Under the pieces are notes generated by a model that worked only from the letters and a program-made list of their open reading frames with translations, did no database searches and was not told the DNA's origin. Shown here one piece after another: positions 33,181-41,921 of a DNA stretch of 54,828 nucleotides (positions are counted from its first letter, which is position 1; each line of letters opens with the position of its first letter). Origin of the DNA: an uncultured Prochlorococcus sp. (GTDB taxonomy: Bacteria > Cyanobacteriota > Cyanobacteriia > PCC-6307 > Cyanobiaceae). The stretch lies in the NCBI GenBank assembly GCA_902609995.1, contig CACLUD010000002.1, positions 1-54,828 of the forward strand, read 5' to 3'. The translations under genes were made by a program, and so were the position numbers.

Positions 33181-33441
33181 TTATATTAATTTCGCTAAAG
33201 TCAACAATGCGTTTAGACTATCTAATCTTTTTTGAGTTTGAATTATCATTCTTTTGGAATCTGGAACACAATCAGCCTGCAACGATAATGCAAAAGAGTA
33301 TTCTTTATTAGTGATAGCTATGCATTTTTCAATCTTTGATTTTGAATCTGAATCAATCATATTAAGACTATCTATTAATTTTTTACCTGCAATTTGCAAA
33401 AGGAGTTGATTAAAAGCTTGTTCTGATAAATTATTATCCAA
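33181..33441 (-). CDS. Hypothetical helical protein (86 aa)
   Basis: Soluble, helical, with two Cys (about residues 40 and 57) and LSLQADCVPDSKRMIIQTQKRLDSL. Converges on the CPBP gene. No domain recognised. Confidence 0.55.
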   Translation of the reverse strand: MDNNLSEQAFNQLLLQIAGKKLIDSLNMIDSDSKSKIEKCIAITNKEYSFALSLQADCVPDSKRMIIQTQKRLDSLNALLTLAKLI

Positions 33442-33630
33442 ATTTGTTTTGTTTAAAGCTAAGCATTATCCAAACAAACTGCTATTAGAAATTAATAAAT
33501 TAACTTATATATCCCATTAAAAAATTCTTTAATTTTATAGAGATATTAATTTTTCTTTTAAATAGATATAAATACTGATGGCTTTTTATAAAAAAGTTGT
33601 CAAATTTACAGAAAGTTTAAATTTAAAATT

Positions 33631-33798
33631 ATGAACTTAGAGGCAGGATTTCAATTCATTATTTTTTTGTTTTTGTTTGGATCTACTAATTATTTGATGA
33701 TGTTAAATAGATATGAAAATGACCTTAAGAAAAGACAAATTATACAAAAGAATAGAATTGCAGAGTTATATCCTAAAGGAACTTTTATAAGCGTATAA
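33631..33798 (+). CDS. Membrane-anchored small protein (55 aa)
   Basis: Hydrophobic helix at residues 7-25 and a basic soluble tail (YENDLKKRQIIQKNRIAELYPKG). No family recognised. Transcribed toward the DUF1651 gene on the other strand. Confidence 0.5.
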   Translation: MNLEAGFQFIIFLFLFGSTNYLMMLNRYENDLKKRQIIQKNRIAELYPKGTFISV

Positions 33799-33936
33799 AT
33801 TTATAAATAAAATATATTCATAATTTAGTTTTTAAATTTAGTAACTGATATTGGAAAACATTTTAAAATTGGAAAAAATTCGTTTGAGAAATAAATTTAT
33901 TTTTAAATTTGAAATTATTTTAAAAGGAAAATTTAT

Positions 33937-34185
33937 TTACCATTTAGGATTGGTTTTTTCCCATCCTTCATTTATTAATTTTTTCCAAAATAATCTTGCA
34001 TCTTGGATCTTCATTTCTTTTCTTGTTTTTATTAAAGGTGGATTTTCTCCATGAATACCCATGACGATGCCCTCTTCAATAAACATAAATTCGATCAAAT
34101 CCTCTTTATTTTCGTTTTTTTTATAAAAACGAATTACTCCAACTGAGTTAGAATCAATTAACCAAAAATCATATGCTTTTTTCAT
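33937..34185 (-). CDS. DUF1651 family protein (82 aa)
   Basis: Matches DUF1651, a short family almost limited to Prochlorococcus and marine Synechococcus: WLIDSNSVGVIRFYKK at the start, ENPPLIKTRKEMKIQDARLFWKKLINEGWEK at the end. The overlapping plus-strand frame at 33851 is a shadow. Function unknown. Confidence 0.75.
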   Translation of the reverse strand: MKKAYDFWLIDSNSVGVIRFYKKNENKEDLIEFMFIEEGIVMGIHGENPPLIKTRKEMKIQDARLFWKKLINEGWEKTNPKW

Positions 34186-34284
34186 TTATTTGGAAGTTTA
34201 ATGAAAAGAAGACAAATCAAAGATATCCATAAAATAATCCAATTTAGACATTGAAAGTTAGAAAATATTTTCATCAAAATTAAT

Positions 34285-34710
34285 TTAAATAATTTGATAT
34301 TTTATCTGCCGATTCTTTTTTAGTTCTCCCCGTTTTTTTTTGGAGTCAAGCCTTCTATTTTGAGAAGCTTTAGATGGTTTTGTAGCTTTTCTAATTTTAG
34401 ATGAATTTTTTAATGAATTTCTAATTACTGAGCTAATTCTTTTTATAGCTATTTGTCTATTAAGTAATTGATTCCTTTCTTCTTGGACGGCTAGACATAT
34501 ACAGTTACTGACTAATTTGGTTTTCAATTTTTTCGTTAAAACTTTCTTTTGATAATCATTTAAGACTTTTGATTCTTCGATATTAAAAATAATTTCTACT
34601 CTAGTATTAGTTTTATTTACTTTTTGACCTCCCGGACCAGATGATCTAGAAAAACGCCATTTTAATTCTTTTGAAGGAATTACTAATCTGGAAGTAATAA
34701 ATAAATCCAT
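34285..34710 (-). CDS. arfB: Ribosome rescue factor ArfB (class I RF-like hydrolase)
   Basis: Small release-factor-like peptidyl-tRNA hydrolase that rescues stalled ribosomes. GGQ motif at residues 27-29 within SRSSGPGGQKVNKTNTRVEI, and a basic C-terminal tail (KPSKASQNRRLDSKKKRGELKK) used to probe the mRNA channel. Length 141 aa matches the family. Confidence 0.92.
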   Translation of the reverse strand: MDLFITSRLVIPSKELKWRFSRSSGPGGQKVNKTNTRVEIIFNIEESKVLNDYQKKVLTKKLKTKLVSNCICLAVQEERNQLLNRQIAIKRISSVIRNSLKNSSKIRKATKPSKASQNRRLDSKKKRGELKKNRQIKYQII

Positions 34711-34796
34711 TTTTATTTCTAAAACATCCTCCAGCTCATATCCGAATATACTTGTACATTACATTACCAATAAAAAATAGATCGGTAAATACTGGC

Positions 34797-34825
34797 CGGT
34801 TTAGTTAGGTAAACCGAAATTCGGT
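34797..34825 (+). promoter_or_regulatory. Operator-like inverted repeats upstream of 34916
   Basis: CGGTTTA (34797-34803) faces TAAACCG (34810-34816), and the right half overlaps a second palindrome ACCGAAATTCGGT (34813-34825). A -10-like TATAAAT (34836 on) follows. This looks like a binding site for a dimeric regulator controlling the gene at 34916, or an overlapping RNA hairpin. Confidence 0.45.
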
Positions 34826-34915
34826 GTATTTGCCGTATAAATTTTTTCGGTTTGTATCCTTACAAGATTCAAATATTTGTAAGATATTTGATTTGTACTT
34901 AATTCAAAGGTCACT

Positions 34916-35155
34916 ATGTATTCAATGTTTGATCTTCTTTTTGAAACTCCTTCATATCGTCCAGTATTTGTTATTTCTGATGCCGAGATGAAAGAACTAA
35001 AGAAAAACCATCATCAAGAAGAACTTGATGAAATCACAACCCAAAGAAAAAGACTAGAAGATGCTTTTAAATCTCAATTAAAACATCTTGAAGAAAGGGA
35101 AAAAGAAGTCAAGAATGAGCTTAAATTACTTTCCGGAACTAAAGGAAAAGCATAG
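34916..35155 (+). CDS. Coiled-coil small protein (79 aa)
   Basis: N-terminal hydrophobic/aromatic segment (MYSMFDLLFETPSYRPVFVIS), then a continuous charged coiled coil from about residue 25 to 70. Resembles small helical proteins; not recognised. Preceded by operator-like repeats and followed by a strong terminator, so it is a monocistronic, probably regulated gene. Confidence 0.65.
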   Translation: MYSMFDLLFETPSYRPVFVISDAEMKELKKNHHQEELDEITTQRKRLEDAFKSQLKHLEEREKEVKNELKLLSGTKGKA

Positions 35156-35181
35156 TTTTTTTTTCAAAAAACTTATTACTT

Positions 35182-35213
35182 AAAAGACGGTTATTTTTAG
35201 CCGTCTTTTTCTC
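35182..35213 (+). terminator. Intrinsic terminator
   Basis: AAAAGACGG (35182-35190) and CCGTCTTTT (35201-35209) with a T-run; follows the coiled-coil gene by 26 bases. Confidence 0.85.
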
Positions 35214-35271
35214 AATTAATATATAAACTTTTTAAACCACGAATTCATAAAATCTTTTCCATAATGAAGTA

Positions 35272-35376
35272 ATGAAAGATAAGCAAGAAAAAATAAGAAT
35301 GTTTTTGCCTTTTAGTTGGGTTGTATGTGCAGTCATATCTTTTGCTTACATAAATTCTCATTTAATTAATACCTAG
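35272..35376 (+). CDS. Single-helix microprotein (34 aa)
   Basis: Basic N-terminus (MKDKQEKIR) then one hydrophobic helix and a polar end. It ends four bases before the next gene, so the two form a unit. No family recognised. Confidence 0.45.
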   Translation: MKDKQEKIRMFLPFSWVVCAVISFAYINSHLINT

Positions 35377-35380
35377 TTAA

Positions 35381-35725
35381 ATGGATAATTTATCAAAAGA
35401 ACAAGTATTAGCTTCTTCAAGCGGATGGGTTGCATCATTACTTAATTTCTTACCAGGAGTAGGAACTGGTTATGTATATCAGAGAAGATGGTTACCATAT
35501 TTTATTACTACTGGAGTAGTAACTGCATGGTTTGTTATAGGAATAATTTTGCAAGGTGATAAAGAACCAAGTCAAACAGAACAATTAATAGGTATATCAG
35601 GCTTATTTCTTATATCAACAATAACAGTTGTAGAAGCTAACTTAGCTTTTAAGAAAGCTGTCAAAATAGCTTCTATTAAAAAAGAAGAAGAAAAAACTCC
35701 GATTAAAAAAGGATGGTTTAAATAA
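35381..35725 (+). CDS. Small membrane protein, TM2-like (114 aa)
   Basis: Two or three membrane helices; the N-terminal LASSSGWVASLLNFLPGVGTGYVYQRRWLPYFITTG resembles TM2-type loops with a Pro-Gly-Gly/Gly turn. C-terminus is basic. Follows a microprotein by four bases. Function unknown. Confidence 0.6.
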   Translation: MDNLSKEQVLASSSGWVASLLNFLPGVGTGYVYQRRWLPYFITTGVVTAWFVIGIILQGDKEPSQTEQLIGISGLFLISTITVVEANLAFKKAVKIASIKKEEEKTPIKKGWFK

Positions 35726-35728
35726 ACT

Positions 35729-36004
35729 TTAATTACTGTAGAAAAATAAAATTTCTTTTTCTTTGAGGCCTTCCCAACCAGAATCAATTAATAATTGATC
35801 TAAAGTTTCTTTATCAAAATGCTTGGAACCTGTTTTAACACATCTATTTCTCATTGACTTTTTGACTCCACTTCTTTCTCTTTTGTTTTCTTCGTTCATA
35901 ATCCTATTGTAAAGCTCAAGCATTTTTGAGGGGATTGGAGTCCCATCTAGGTCAATACCATTTTCAATTGCTTCATCAACTGCTTGCATCCCTATTTTTT
36001 TCAT
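35729..36004 (-). CDS. Hypothetical protein (91 aa)
   Basis: Begins MKKIGMQAVDEAIENGIDLDGTPIP, soluble, basic centre and aromatic C-terminus. Longer frame starts at 36031 with MFFINKSNF. Ends 3 bases from the convergent membrane gene. No domain recognised. Confidence 0.55.
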   Translation of the reverse strand: MKKIGMQAVDEAIENGIDLDGTPIPSKMLELYNRIMNEENKRERSGVKKSMRNRCVKTGSKHFDKETLDQLLIDSGWEGLKEKEILFFYSN

Positions 36005-36075
36005 AAAGTTTGATTTATTAATAAAAAACATCTTATAAGAAAAGATATTAATTTTTAAGGGTTTGAATAATTAAT

Positions 36076-36525
36076 TTACTGATTTTGAATTTCTTTTAAG
36101 ACTCTTATTGCCTCTTTTATATGTTCTGGCCCATTCAACAAATCTCGAAAGATATGTTTAATAAACCCATTTCTATCAATAACATAGGTAACTCTTCCAT
36201 CTAATAAACCAAGTACTTTGGGTACCTTGAAAGCCTTTCTTAGTGAATCGTTTTTATCACAAAGCAAGGGATATTGTAATTTATTTTTATTGGCAAATGC
36301 CAAGTGGCTTGAGGAACTACCATTACTTACTCCCCATACTTGCGCACCAAGGACTTTAAAAAGGTCATACTTATCTCTAAATCCGCATACCTCTATGGTG
36401 CATCCCGGGGTATCATCCTTTGGATAGAAAAACAAAACCAAAGGAGTTTTTAATCCATTATTTGTTCTTTTAGTCCCATTCTGATCTATTAAAGAAAATT
36501 GTGGTACTTTATTTCCAATCTGCAA
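36076..36525 (-). CDS. bcp: Thioredoxin-dependent peroxiredoxin BCP
   Basis: Reduces hydrogen and organic peroxides. PGCTIEVCGFRD carries the peroxidatic Cys42 and the resolving Cys47 in the atypical CxxxxC spacing of BCP/PrxQ. Length 149 aa and the LFFYPKDDTPG lead-in are typical. Single gene. PrxQ-like enzymes protect photosynthetic cells. Confidence 0.93.
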   Translation of the reverse strand: MQIGNKVPQFSLIDQNGTKRTNNGLKTPLVLFFYPKDDTPGCTIEVCGFRDKYDLFKVLGAQVWGVSNGSSSSHLAFANKNKLQYPLLCDKNDSLRKAFKVPKVLGLLDGRVTYVIDRNGFIKHIFRDLLNGPEHIKEAIRVLKEIQNQ

Positions 36526-36651
36526 GATAGTTTATGTAAAACTCCATCTTAGAACCAACTAATATTTTTCTGTGACCAAAAACAACAGAGTTTTGGATAA
36601 ATTTTTCATACTTTGTTCTAAAAGATACTAAAAGATTCTTTTAATTTACTA

Positions 36652-36816
36652 ATGTTATTGAACATATCTATTTTAATGGAATTTGCCATATATAGTTTTT
36701 TATTTTTCATTCTCTTTTTGGGAATACTTTTTAATCTAAAAATAACTAACAATAAAAGAGCTAATGAAATAAAAGAAAAGTTAAGAAAAAATTTAAATTG
36801 GAGTAAAAAAATTTAA
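36652..36816 (+). CDS. Membrane-anchored small protein (54 aa)
   Basis: Hydrophobic helix (residues 9-28) followed by a basic tail ending WSKKI. Similar layout to the 55-residue protein at 33631. No family recognised. Confidence 0.45.
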   Translation: MLLNISILMEFAIYSFLFFILFLGILFNLKITNNKRANEIKEKLRKNLNWSKKI

Positions 36817-36834
36817 GATCTATAAAATTGATTT

Positions 36835-37074
36835 TTAGAATTTTATTTTTTCATTTGGGGTAAATACAGAACAGTAATTACTTACAATATTTTTTAAGTC
36901 AATTTCGGAAGAATTCTTAGATTCTAATTTTAGTTTTTCTATAGCTTGTTTAGCATCTATTTCCCCAAGACGGTATCTAGCACATGTATCCAATACTTTA
37001 AACATTTTTGTAGTAACTGCCTTTGATTGCGGTACAAAGGCAAATAAGAAAAAAGCAGATAATATGATTTTCAT
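36835..37074 (-). CDS. Secreted small protein (79 aa)
   Basis: Signal peptide MKIILSAFFLFAFVPQSKA (cleavage near residue 19), then a 60-residue domain with two Cys (about residues 31 and 68) that could form a disulfide. Exported; function unknown. Confidence 0.6.
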   Translation of the reverse strand: MKIILSAFFLFAFVPQSKAVTTKMFKVLDTCARYRLGEIDAKQAIEKLKLESKNSSEIDLKNIVSNYCSVFTPNEKIKF

Positions 37075-37280
37075 TATATTTGAAAAAGTTAATTACATTT
37101 TTGTAATTTAGTTTGGTTTATACAAATCTGATTTTTATTAGAATAAGAAAGCCAAAAACAATATGGATTTAATGTAATCACATAGTGAAAATTTACTCGC
37201 TGATACCCAAAATTTATATATCTATCAATACTATTTTACACAGTTTTGATATAAAGTTAACCTTATCTAATAAATAGATT

Positions 37281-37427
37281 TTGAAAATAAGCAAAAGAAT
37301 AATTAAAAGACACAAAACACTTATTAAGTGGTATCAAGAAAAATTAAAATTAAGTGATTACCAACTACTTTGGTTAGTTTTTTTTAAGGGAGTAATAATT
37401 ACAATAATTTTTTATAAACTTCTTTGA
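37281..37427 (+). CDS. Small membrane protein, TTG start (48 aa)
   Basis: Basic amphipathic N-terminus (KISKRIIKRHKTLIKWYQEKLKLSDYQLLW) followed by a hydrophobic helix to the end. The frame has no ATG; TTG 37281 is the plausible start. WYQ-x-K and WLVFFKG look like conserved short motifs. Confidence 0.5.
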   Translation: MKISKRIIKRHKTLIKWYQEKLKLSDYQLLWLVFFKGVIITIIFYKLL

Positions 37428-37519
37428 AGAGTAACAAAGCGAGTTTATAAAATGATATTTTCAATTCATTAGATTATATTAATAATAGACTTTAATAATG
37501 AATTAAATAGACTTCTATC

Positions 37520-37810
37520 ATGAATATCTTTGGGGTAGGTTTACCAGAAGTAACAGTAATTTTAATTCTAGCTCTATTAATTTTTGGTCCTAAGAAATTA
37601 CCAGAATTAGGAAAACAACTTGGAAAAACATTAAAAAGCTTAAAAAAAGCATCGAATGAATTTCAAAACGAGATAGATCAAGTAATTAATGAGCCAGAGA
37701 GTGAAAATTTACCAAAATCACCTCAGAAAAAAATTACCAATGATCTCGATCAAGTTACTAAAGAACCAGAGGAGAAAGATTTCTCAGAATCAGATGATAA
37801 TGAAAAATGA
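37520..37810 (+). CDS. tatA: Twin-arginine translocase subunit TatA/B
   Basis: N-terminal membrane helix EVTVILILALLIFGPKKLPELGKQLGKTLKSLKK with the invariant FGPKKLPELG hinge, then an amphipathic helix and an acidic tail. Normal length 96 aa. Part of the thylakoid/plasma membrane Tat pathway. The next gene overlaps its end by eleven bases. Confidence 0.92.
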   Translation: MNIFGVGLPEVTVILILALLIFGPKKLPELGKQLGKTLKSLKKASNEFQNEIDQVINEPESENLPKSPQKKITNDLDQVTKEPEEKDFSESDDNEK

Positions 37811-38207
37811 GATAATTCAAAGGCCAATTACCCCTATAGGAGAATTTGAAATAGCATTAAATAAAGCAGAACTTTCAGATGATGATTACGAATTAATTGA
37901 CTACATCAGATACACCAGTGTTTTTACCCAACCAAGTCTAGTTAAAGATTTAAAAAGGCCATCCAAACCACCTTTACTTACAAATCTTTGCCAAATATGC
38001 AGGAAAATCGGATCAGAGATGCCTGAGCACTTTAAAAAAGTAATTGATTGGTCAATCCAAATGAATGAACATAATATAAGATGGGATGGCCATCTAATTT
38101 GTGCAGAGGCATTAAATGTAGATAATATTCCAATAAGTCCTTCCTATGGAACTTCTTTATTTGATGTTCTTGTAGTACACAAAGAATTATTTCTGGGATT
38201 TGATTGA
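37800..38207 (+). CDS. Conserved hypothetical protein (135 aa)
   Basis: Starts MKNEIIQRPITPIGEF at ATG 37800, overlapping tatA's last codons. Contains LLTNLCQICRKIGSEMPEHFKKVIDW (C-x-x-C) and WDGHLICAEAL; soluble. A longer frame reaches back to 37689 but runs inside tatA. Translational coupling with tatA suggests related function; unknown. Confidence 0.65.
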   Translation: MKNEIIQRPITPIGEFEIALNKAELSDDDYELIDYIRYTSVFTQPSLVKDLKRPSKPPLLTNLCQICRKIGSEMPEHFKKVIDWSIQMNEHNIRWDGHLICAEALNVDNIPISPSYGTSLFDVLVVHKELFLGFD

Positions 38208-38220
38208 CTAGCTAAAAATA

Positions 38221-38541
38221 TTAATCATCTAGAGGAATTGAATCGGCATCAATTACGTCTTTGGATTCTTCATACTTGCTTCTTTTAGTATCAATCCAGT
38301 TATTAATAGATGCCACGACTGGAAGGGAACCTCTATAAATAAAAATTGAGGTTGGTAAAGCACTAAATAATCCAACCAAAGGATTTTTGAAAAGTAATCT
38401 TCCTGCTTTGATATTAAATAAAATTATAAGAATTGAAGGAACCAAAACTTTAACTACTGTTTTTAAAGCCTCAATCCAACCGACACGATATATCCACCAT
38501 ATCAAGACTATCCCAACTACATAAAAAAATAAGTAAGTCAT
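38221..38541 (-). CDS. Small membrane protein (106 aa)
   Basis: Membrane helices at about residues 2-20 and 28-70 and an acidic C-terminal tail. No family recognised. Converges on the gene at 37800-38207. Confidence 0.6.
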   Translation of the reverse strand: MTYLFFYVVGIVLIWWIYRVGWIEALKTVVKVLVPSILIILFNIKAGRLLFKNPLVGLFSALPTSIFIYRGSLPVVASINNWIDTKRSKYEESKDVIDADSIPLDD

Positions 38542-38639
38542 ACTTTTAATATAGTGTTTATTTAGTTTTATTGGTCTTTACAAAAAACAATTTAATTTTT
38601 TTCTAAGGCTTTGATATAAAATTATGCATAAAAGTTAAA

Positions 38640-38855
38640 ATGAGTTTCTCTGAAATAAGAAAATTTTTAAAACAAATGCAGTCAGAAGATAATTTAAGAA
38701 AAGAGGTTACTACTTCTGCAACTGCAGATGATGTAGCACTAATTGCTCAAAGACTTGGATATAGTTTCTCTGGTGATGATCTTTTAAGATTTAATGGCCA
38801 AAAAGTGGATAAAGTTACCGTCAGAAAAGTTGATCACCCTGGTGAATATCACTAA
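38640..38855 (+). CDS. Nif11-domain protein (71 aa)
   Basis: Nif11 fold: FSEIRKFLKQMQSEDNLRKEV and ATADDVALIAQRLGYSFSGDDLL. Nif11 domains also serve as leader peptides of ribosomal natural products, but here no Gly-Gly cleavage site and core region follow, so it reads as a free Nif11 protein. Confidence 0.85.
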   Translation: MSFSEIRKFLKQMQSEDNLRKEVTTSATADDVALIAQRLGYSFSGDDLLRFNGQKVDKVTVRKVDHPGEYH

Positions 38856-38859
38856 AGGA

Positions 38860-39360
38860 TTAAGACTTAATCCAAATTGCGAGTCCTCCTCCTCTTCCTC
38901 TAGCACACATCCAATTTTTTTCTTTACTTATAGCTATTAGAGAGAAAAAAGGCATTCGCTTTTCTTCTGGTTTTTTTAAAGGTTTATTAACTAAGGTAAA
39001 ATTTCCAATATTTATTATTAAGTTCTCGAAGAAAAAGGGCAATAAAGGCCTCTTACCTTTTAATGATGCTTGCCCACAGAAAATAATCGATAATATCCCA
39101 AAACTAACTGAATTCTTTATCTGGTAATCAACTATATAATTTTGAGAATTAGTTTTCTTTAATTCTAATTTTGCTGATAATACTTGAAGAATGGTACTTG
39201 ATATATCATCTATTTCTTTTGAGCCTTTCTTCCATACGTAATTAAATTTCCAAGTTCCTATTAAATCTTCATATTCAATACCACTTCCATCTTTTTTAGA
39301 AATACTCTCTAAATTTTTTATTTCTGTGTATTGTGGTAATTTTTTAGCCTCAAGAATCAT
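38860..39360 (-). CDS. Conserved hypothetical protein (166 aa)
   Basis: Soluble beta-rich protein: LIGTWKFNYVWKKGSKEID and FFSLIAISKEKNWMCARGRGGGLAIW. The GTWKF opening is reminiscent of the plastid lipid-associated/fibrillin family, but that is uncertain. Converges on the Nif11 gene. Confidence 0.6.
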   Translation of the reverse strand: MILEAKKLPQYTEIKNLESISKKDGSGIEYEDLIGTWKFNYVWKKGSKEIDDISSTILQVLSAKLELKKTNSQNYIVDYQIKNSVSFGILSIIFCGQASLKGKRPLLPFFFENLIINIGNFTLVNKPLKKPEEKRMPFFSLIAISKEKNWMCARGRGGGLAIWIKS

Positions 39361-39513
39361 TTGAAATAATATTTTTTATTCATCATAAAAAGGTTTTAAA
39401 AAAAAATAAAATTAAATTTCTTCTTTATTTCAAAATATTTCTAAGAAAGTAGAATGTAGGTACACATTCGTAACAAATTTCAGCTATAGTCTTTACAAAG
39501 TTTAACTTAAAAA

Positions 39514-39624
39514 ATGGATTTCATTTCAAAAAGACAAGGTCATATTCCACTTAAGGCTGTTCCTTACATATTTTTCCTTGCAGTTATTCTTAGTATCACA
39601 ACAACAACTAATACTTTTATTTAA
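39514..39624 (+). CDS. Single-helix microprotein (36 aa)
   Basis: MDFISKRQGHIPLKAVPYIFFLAVIL, basic/polar N-terminus then a hydrophobic helix and a Thr-rich end. It lies 30 bases before the CrtH-like gene. No family recognised. Confidence 0.45.
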   Translation: MDFISKRQGHIPLKAVPYIFFLAVILSITTTTNTFI

Positions 39625-39657
39625 GCTTTAAGATTTATTCTTAGGGTTTAATTTTTG

Positions 39658-41187
39658 ATGAATAAATACGACGTAATTATCATAGGTAGTGGGATTGGAG
39701 GATTATGTTGCGGTTCTATATTAGCTCTTGCGGGTAAAAAGGTCCTTATAGCTGAAGCTCACTCTCAACCTGGAGGTGTTGCACATAGCTTCAATATGAG
39801 AGGTTACAAGTTTGAATCTGGTCCTTCATTATGGAGTGGTATTGGCAAGTGGCCTACGACCAATCCATTAGGGCAAATACTTAGATTACTTGACCAAAAG
39901 GTTGAACTTATTAAATATCAAGGATGGCATGTCAATGTTCCTGAAGGTGAATTCAATTTGGAAGTAGGACAAGAACCATTTAAAGAAAGAATAAGATTAT
40001 TAAGAGGTGAAAAGTCTGTTGAAGAGTGGGATTCATTTGTATCAGGGATAAGACCTCTTAGTCAAATAGTAAGCGAAATTCCGCTCCTCTCTAGTTCACC
40101 TGAAACAATTAATTTTTTAGAGGTTATAAAATTAGCATCTAAATTCTTACCTAATATAAAATCATTACCAAAGCTAAATGGTGGTTTTGGGGATATTGTC
40201 GACAGTCACCTAAATGATCCTTTCCTTAGAAACTGGGTTGATTTGCTTAGTTTTTTAATAAGTGGGATGCCAATGCATGATACAAATTCTGCTGCGATGG
40301 CTACATTATTTGACGAATGGTTTAAACCTGAATCGTATTTAGAATATCCAAAGGGAGGAAGTGAAAGTATAGTACAGGCACTAGTTGATGCTTTCAAAAA
40401 AAATGGCGGTGAACTAATTCTTTCTTCTAAAGTAGAAGCTGTAAATTTTAGTAAAAATATTGCCTCAGGTGTAACTTTAGAAAATGGTTCCAATTTTATT
40501 TCGAACTTTGTCGTAATGAATACTGATGCTTGGACTTCCAGAAAATTAATTCCACAAGAATTCCAAAAAAAATGGAGCCCAAAGGCTAAAGATATTAATA
40601 AATGCGGTTCTTTTCTTCATATTCATTTAGGTTTTGATGCCTCTGGTCTACAAAATTTACCAATTCATGCAATACACGTTGATAACTGGGAGAGAGGAAT
40701 TACTGCAGAAAGAAATGTAGCAGTTTTCTCAATTCCTTCTGTATTAGATAAGAGTATGGCACCAAAAGGTAAACATGTCCTGCATGGGTATACTCCTGCC
40801 AATGAACCATGGGAAATTTGGAAGAATTTAAACTCTAATGAGTTAGCTTACAAAAAACTTAAAGAGGAAAGATGTTCAATATTTCTCAAATCTTTGAGAA
40901 AAATAATACCTGATATAGATAATAGAATTGAGATCAAATTGCTTGGCACTCCTTTAACGCATAAAAAGTATACCAATACTTATTGTGGTAGCTACGGGCC
41001 AGCATTATCGGCTGCTCAAGGACTATTCCCTGGATGTAAAACATCTGTTAAAAATATGCTTACTTGCGGAGCAAGTACTTTCCCCGGAATTGGTATACCT
41101 GCCGTCTCAGCAAGTGGAGCATATGCGGCTGAAAAAATTATGGGGAAGAAGGAATATAAAAACCTTCTTAAAAAGATAGATCTTTAA
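39658..41187 (+). CDS. CrtH/CrtI-like FAD oxidoreductase (509 aa)
   Basis: Carotenoid isomerase/phytoene-desaturase family. N-terminal dinucleotide fold YDVIIIGSGIGGLCCGSILALAG, AEAHSQPGGVAHSF, and a C-terminal NMLTCGASTFPGIGIPAVSASGAYAA. Could act on carotenoid or a related isoprenoid; it is not clearly crtH itself. The frame opens with TTG 39655; ATG 39658 is preferred. Confidence 0.85.
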   Translation: MNKYDVIIIGSGIGGLCCGSILALAGKKVLIAEAHSQPGGVAHSFNMRGYKFESGPSLWSGIGKWPTTNPLGQILRLLDQKVELIKYQGWHVNVPEGEFNLEVGQEPFKERIRLLRGEKSVEEWDSFVSGIRPLSQIVSEIPLLSSSPETINFLEVIKLASKFLPNIKSLPKLNGGFGDIVDSHLNDPFLRNWVDLLSFLISGMPMHDTNSAAMATLFDEWFKPESYLEYPKGGSESIVQALVDAFKKNGGELILSSKVEAVNFSKNIASGVTLENGSNFISNFVVMNTDAWTSRKLIPQEFQKKWSPKAKDINKCGSFLHIHLGFDASGLQNLPIHAIHVDNWERGITAERNVAVFSIPSVLDKSMAPKGKHVLHGYTPANEPWEIWKNLNSNELAYKKLKEERCSIFLKSLRKIIPDIDNRIEIKLLGTPLTHKKYTNTYCGSYGPALSAAQGLFPGCKTSVKNMLTCGASTFPGIGIPAVSASGAYAAEKIMGKKEYKNLLKKIDL

Positions 41188-41271
41188 AGCATTCGACAAA
41201 GTCAAAAAAATATCTTTAGTTAAGAAATAAGAAGAAAAAAAGTAATTTTTTTTTAGGATGATATTCTTTAT

Positions 41272-41505
41272 TTGAATATAACTTTTACTTATAGTTTTTA
41301 TATGTTTTTCTTATCTATTCCCCAGGCTTGGCACTTAGCTGGTACATGGTCAGAGCAACTACCAAACGACTCAAATCTAATAGGAATGAGTCAAACAGAG
41401 TTGATGATGACTTTGCATTCTATCTTTGTACCACTTTTACTAGTAATTTCATATTTTCTATTTCTAAAAATCTCTAAAAACGAATCAAAAAAAGTTAAAG
41501 GCTAA
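41272..41505 (+). CDS. Small membrane protein (77 aa)
   Basis: Hydrophobic segments at about residues 5-20 and 50-65 and a basic end (SKNESKKVKG). Start TTG 41272 or ATG 41302. No family recognised. Confidence 0.45.
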   Translation: MNITFTYSFYMFFLSIPQAWHLAGTWSEQLPNDSNLIGMSQTELMMTLHSIFVPLLLVISYFLFLKISKNESKKVKG

Positions 41506-41524
41506 TTTATTTTAGAAGAAGCTT

Positions 41525-41824
41525 TTATTTTGCGGAACTTCTTCTAAAAACTTTTCTTCCAGTAGAAGTATCTACGGAAGTGGAATTACTCTCTTCTTTA
41601 GTATTGGAATTACCATTAGCATTTTCAATATCGCTTTTATCCATCTCGGCACAAACCCCTACTACCATTGCTGCTTGCAGTTGATCTGGTAAATCCCCAA
41701 TAGTTAATAAAGCTTTTAAAACTAACTGAAGGCGGGTTTCCCTATCTATTTCTGGCCTTAGCTTTTTAACCGTATTCCAAAGTTCTTGAGTAACTTCTTT
41801 CAAAAGTTCACGATCTACAGACAA
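41525..41824 (-). CDS. Conserved hypothetical protein (99 aa)
   Basis: Helical soluble protein ending in a Ser/Asn/Glu-rich tail and VFRRSSAK. Uses TTG 41824 as the only start before SVDRELLKEV. Helical core LRPEIDRETRLQLVLKALLTIGDLPDQLQAAMVVG looks conserved. Function unknown. Confidence 0.6.
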   Translation of the reverse strand: MSVDRELLKEVTQELWNTVKKLRPEIDRETRLQLVLKALLTIGDLPDQLQAAMVVGVCAEMDKSDIENANGNSNTKEESNSTSVDTSTGRKVFRRSSAK

Positions 41825-41921
41825 ATTTAAAACCTTTTTATATTTCTATTAATCTAACAAATAATAGGGATTTCTTAAAATATTTTGCGTAAAACTGAAT
41901 ATTAGTTGAAATTTTTTATTA

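Noticed and set aside
33851-34054. Plus-strand frame with TTG start.
   Set aside because: Antisense to the DUF1651 gene and rich in Phe/Ile as expected for a shadow.
34754-34767. Perfect GTAN8TAC as an NtcA site for arfB or the gene at 34916.
   Set aside because: No TAN3T box at 22-23 bases on either strand. This pattern is expected about 15-20 times by chance in a window of this size and base content.
38640-38855. Nif11 protein as a lanthipeptide precursor.
   Set aside because: No Gly-Gly cleavage site with a Cys-rich core, and no modifying enzyme nearby.
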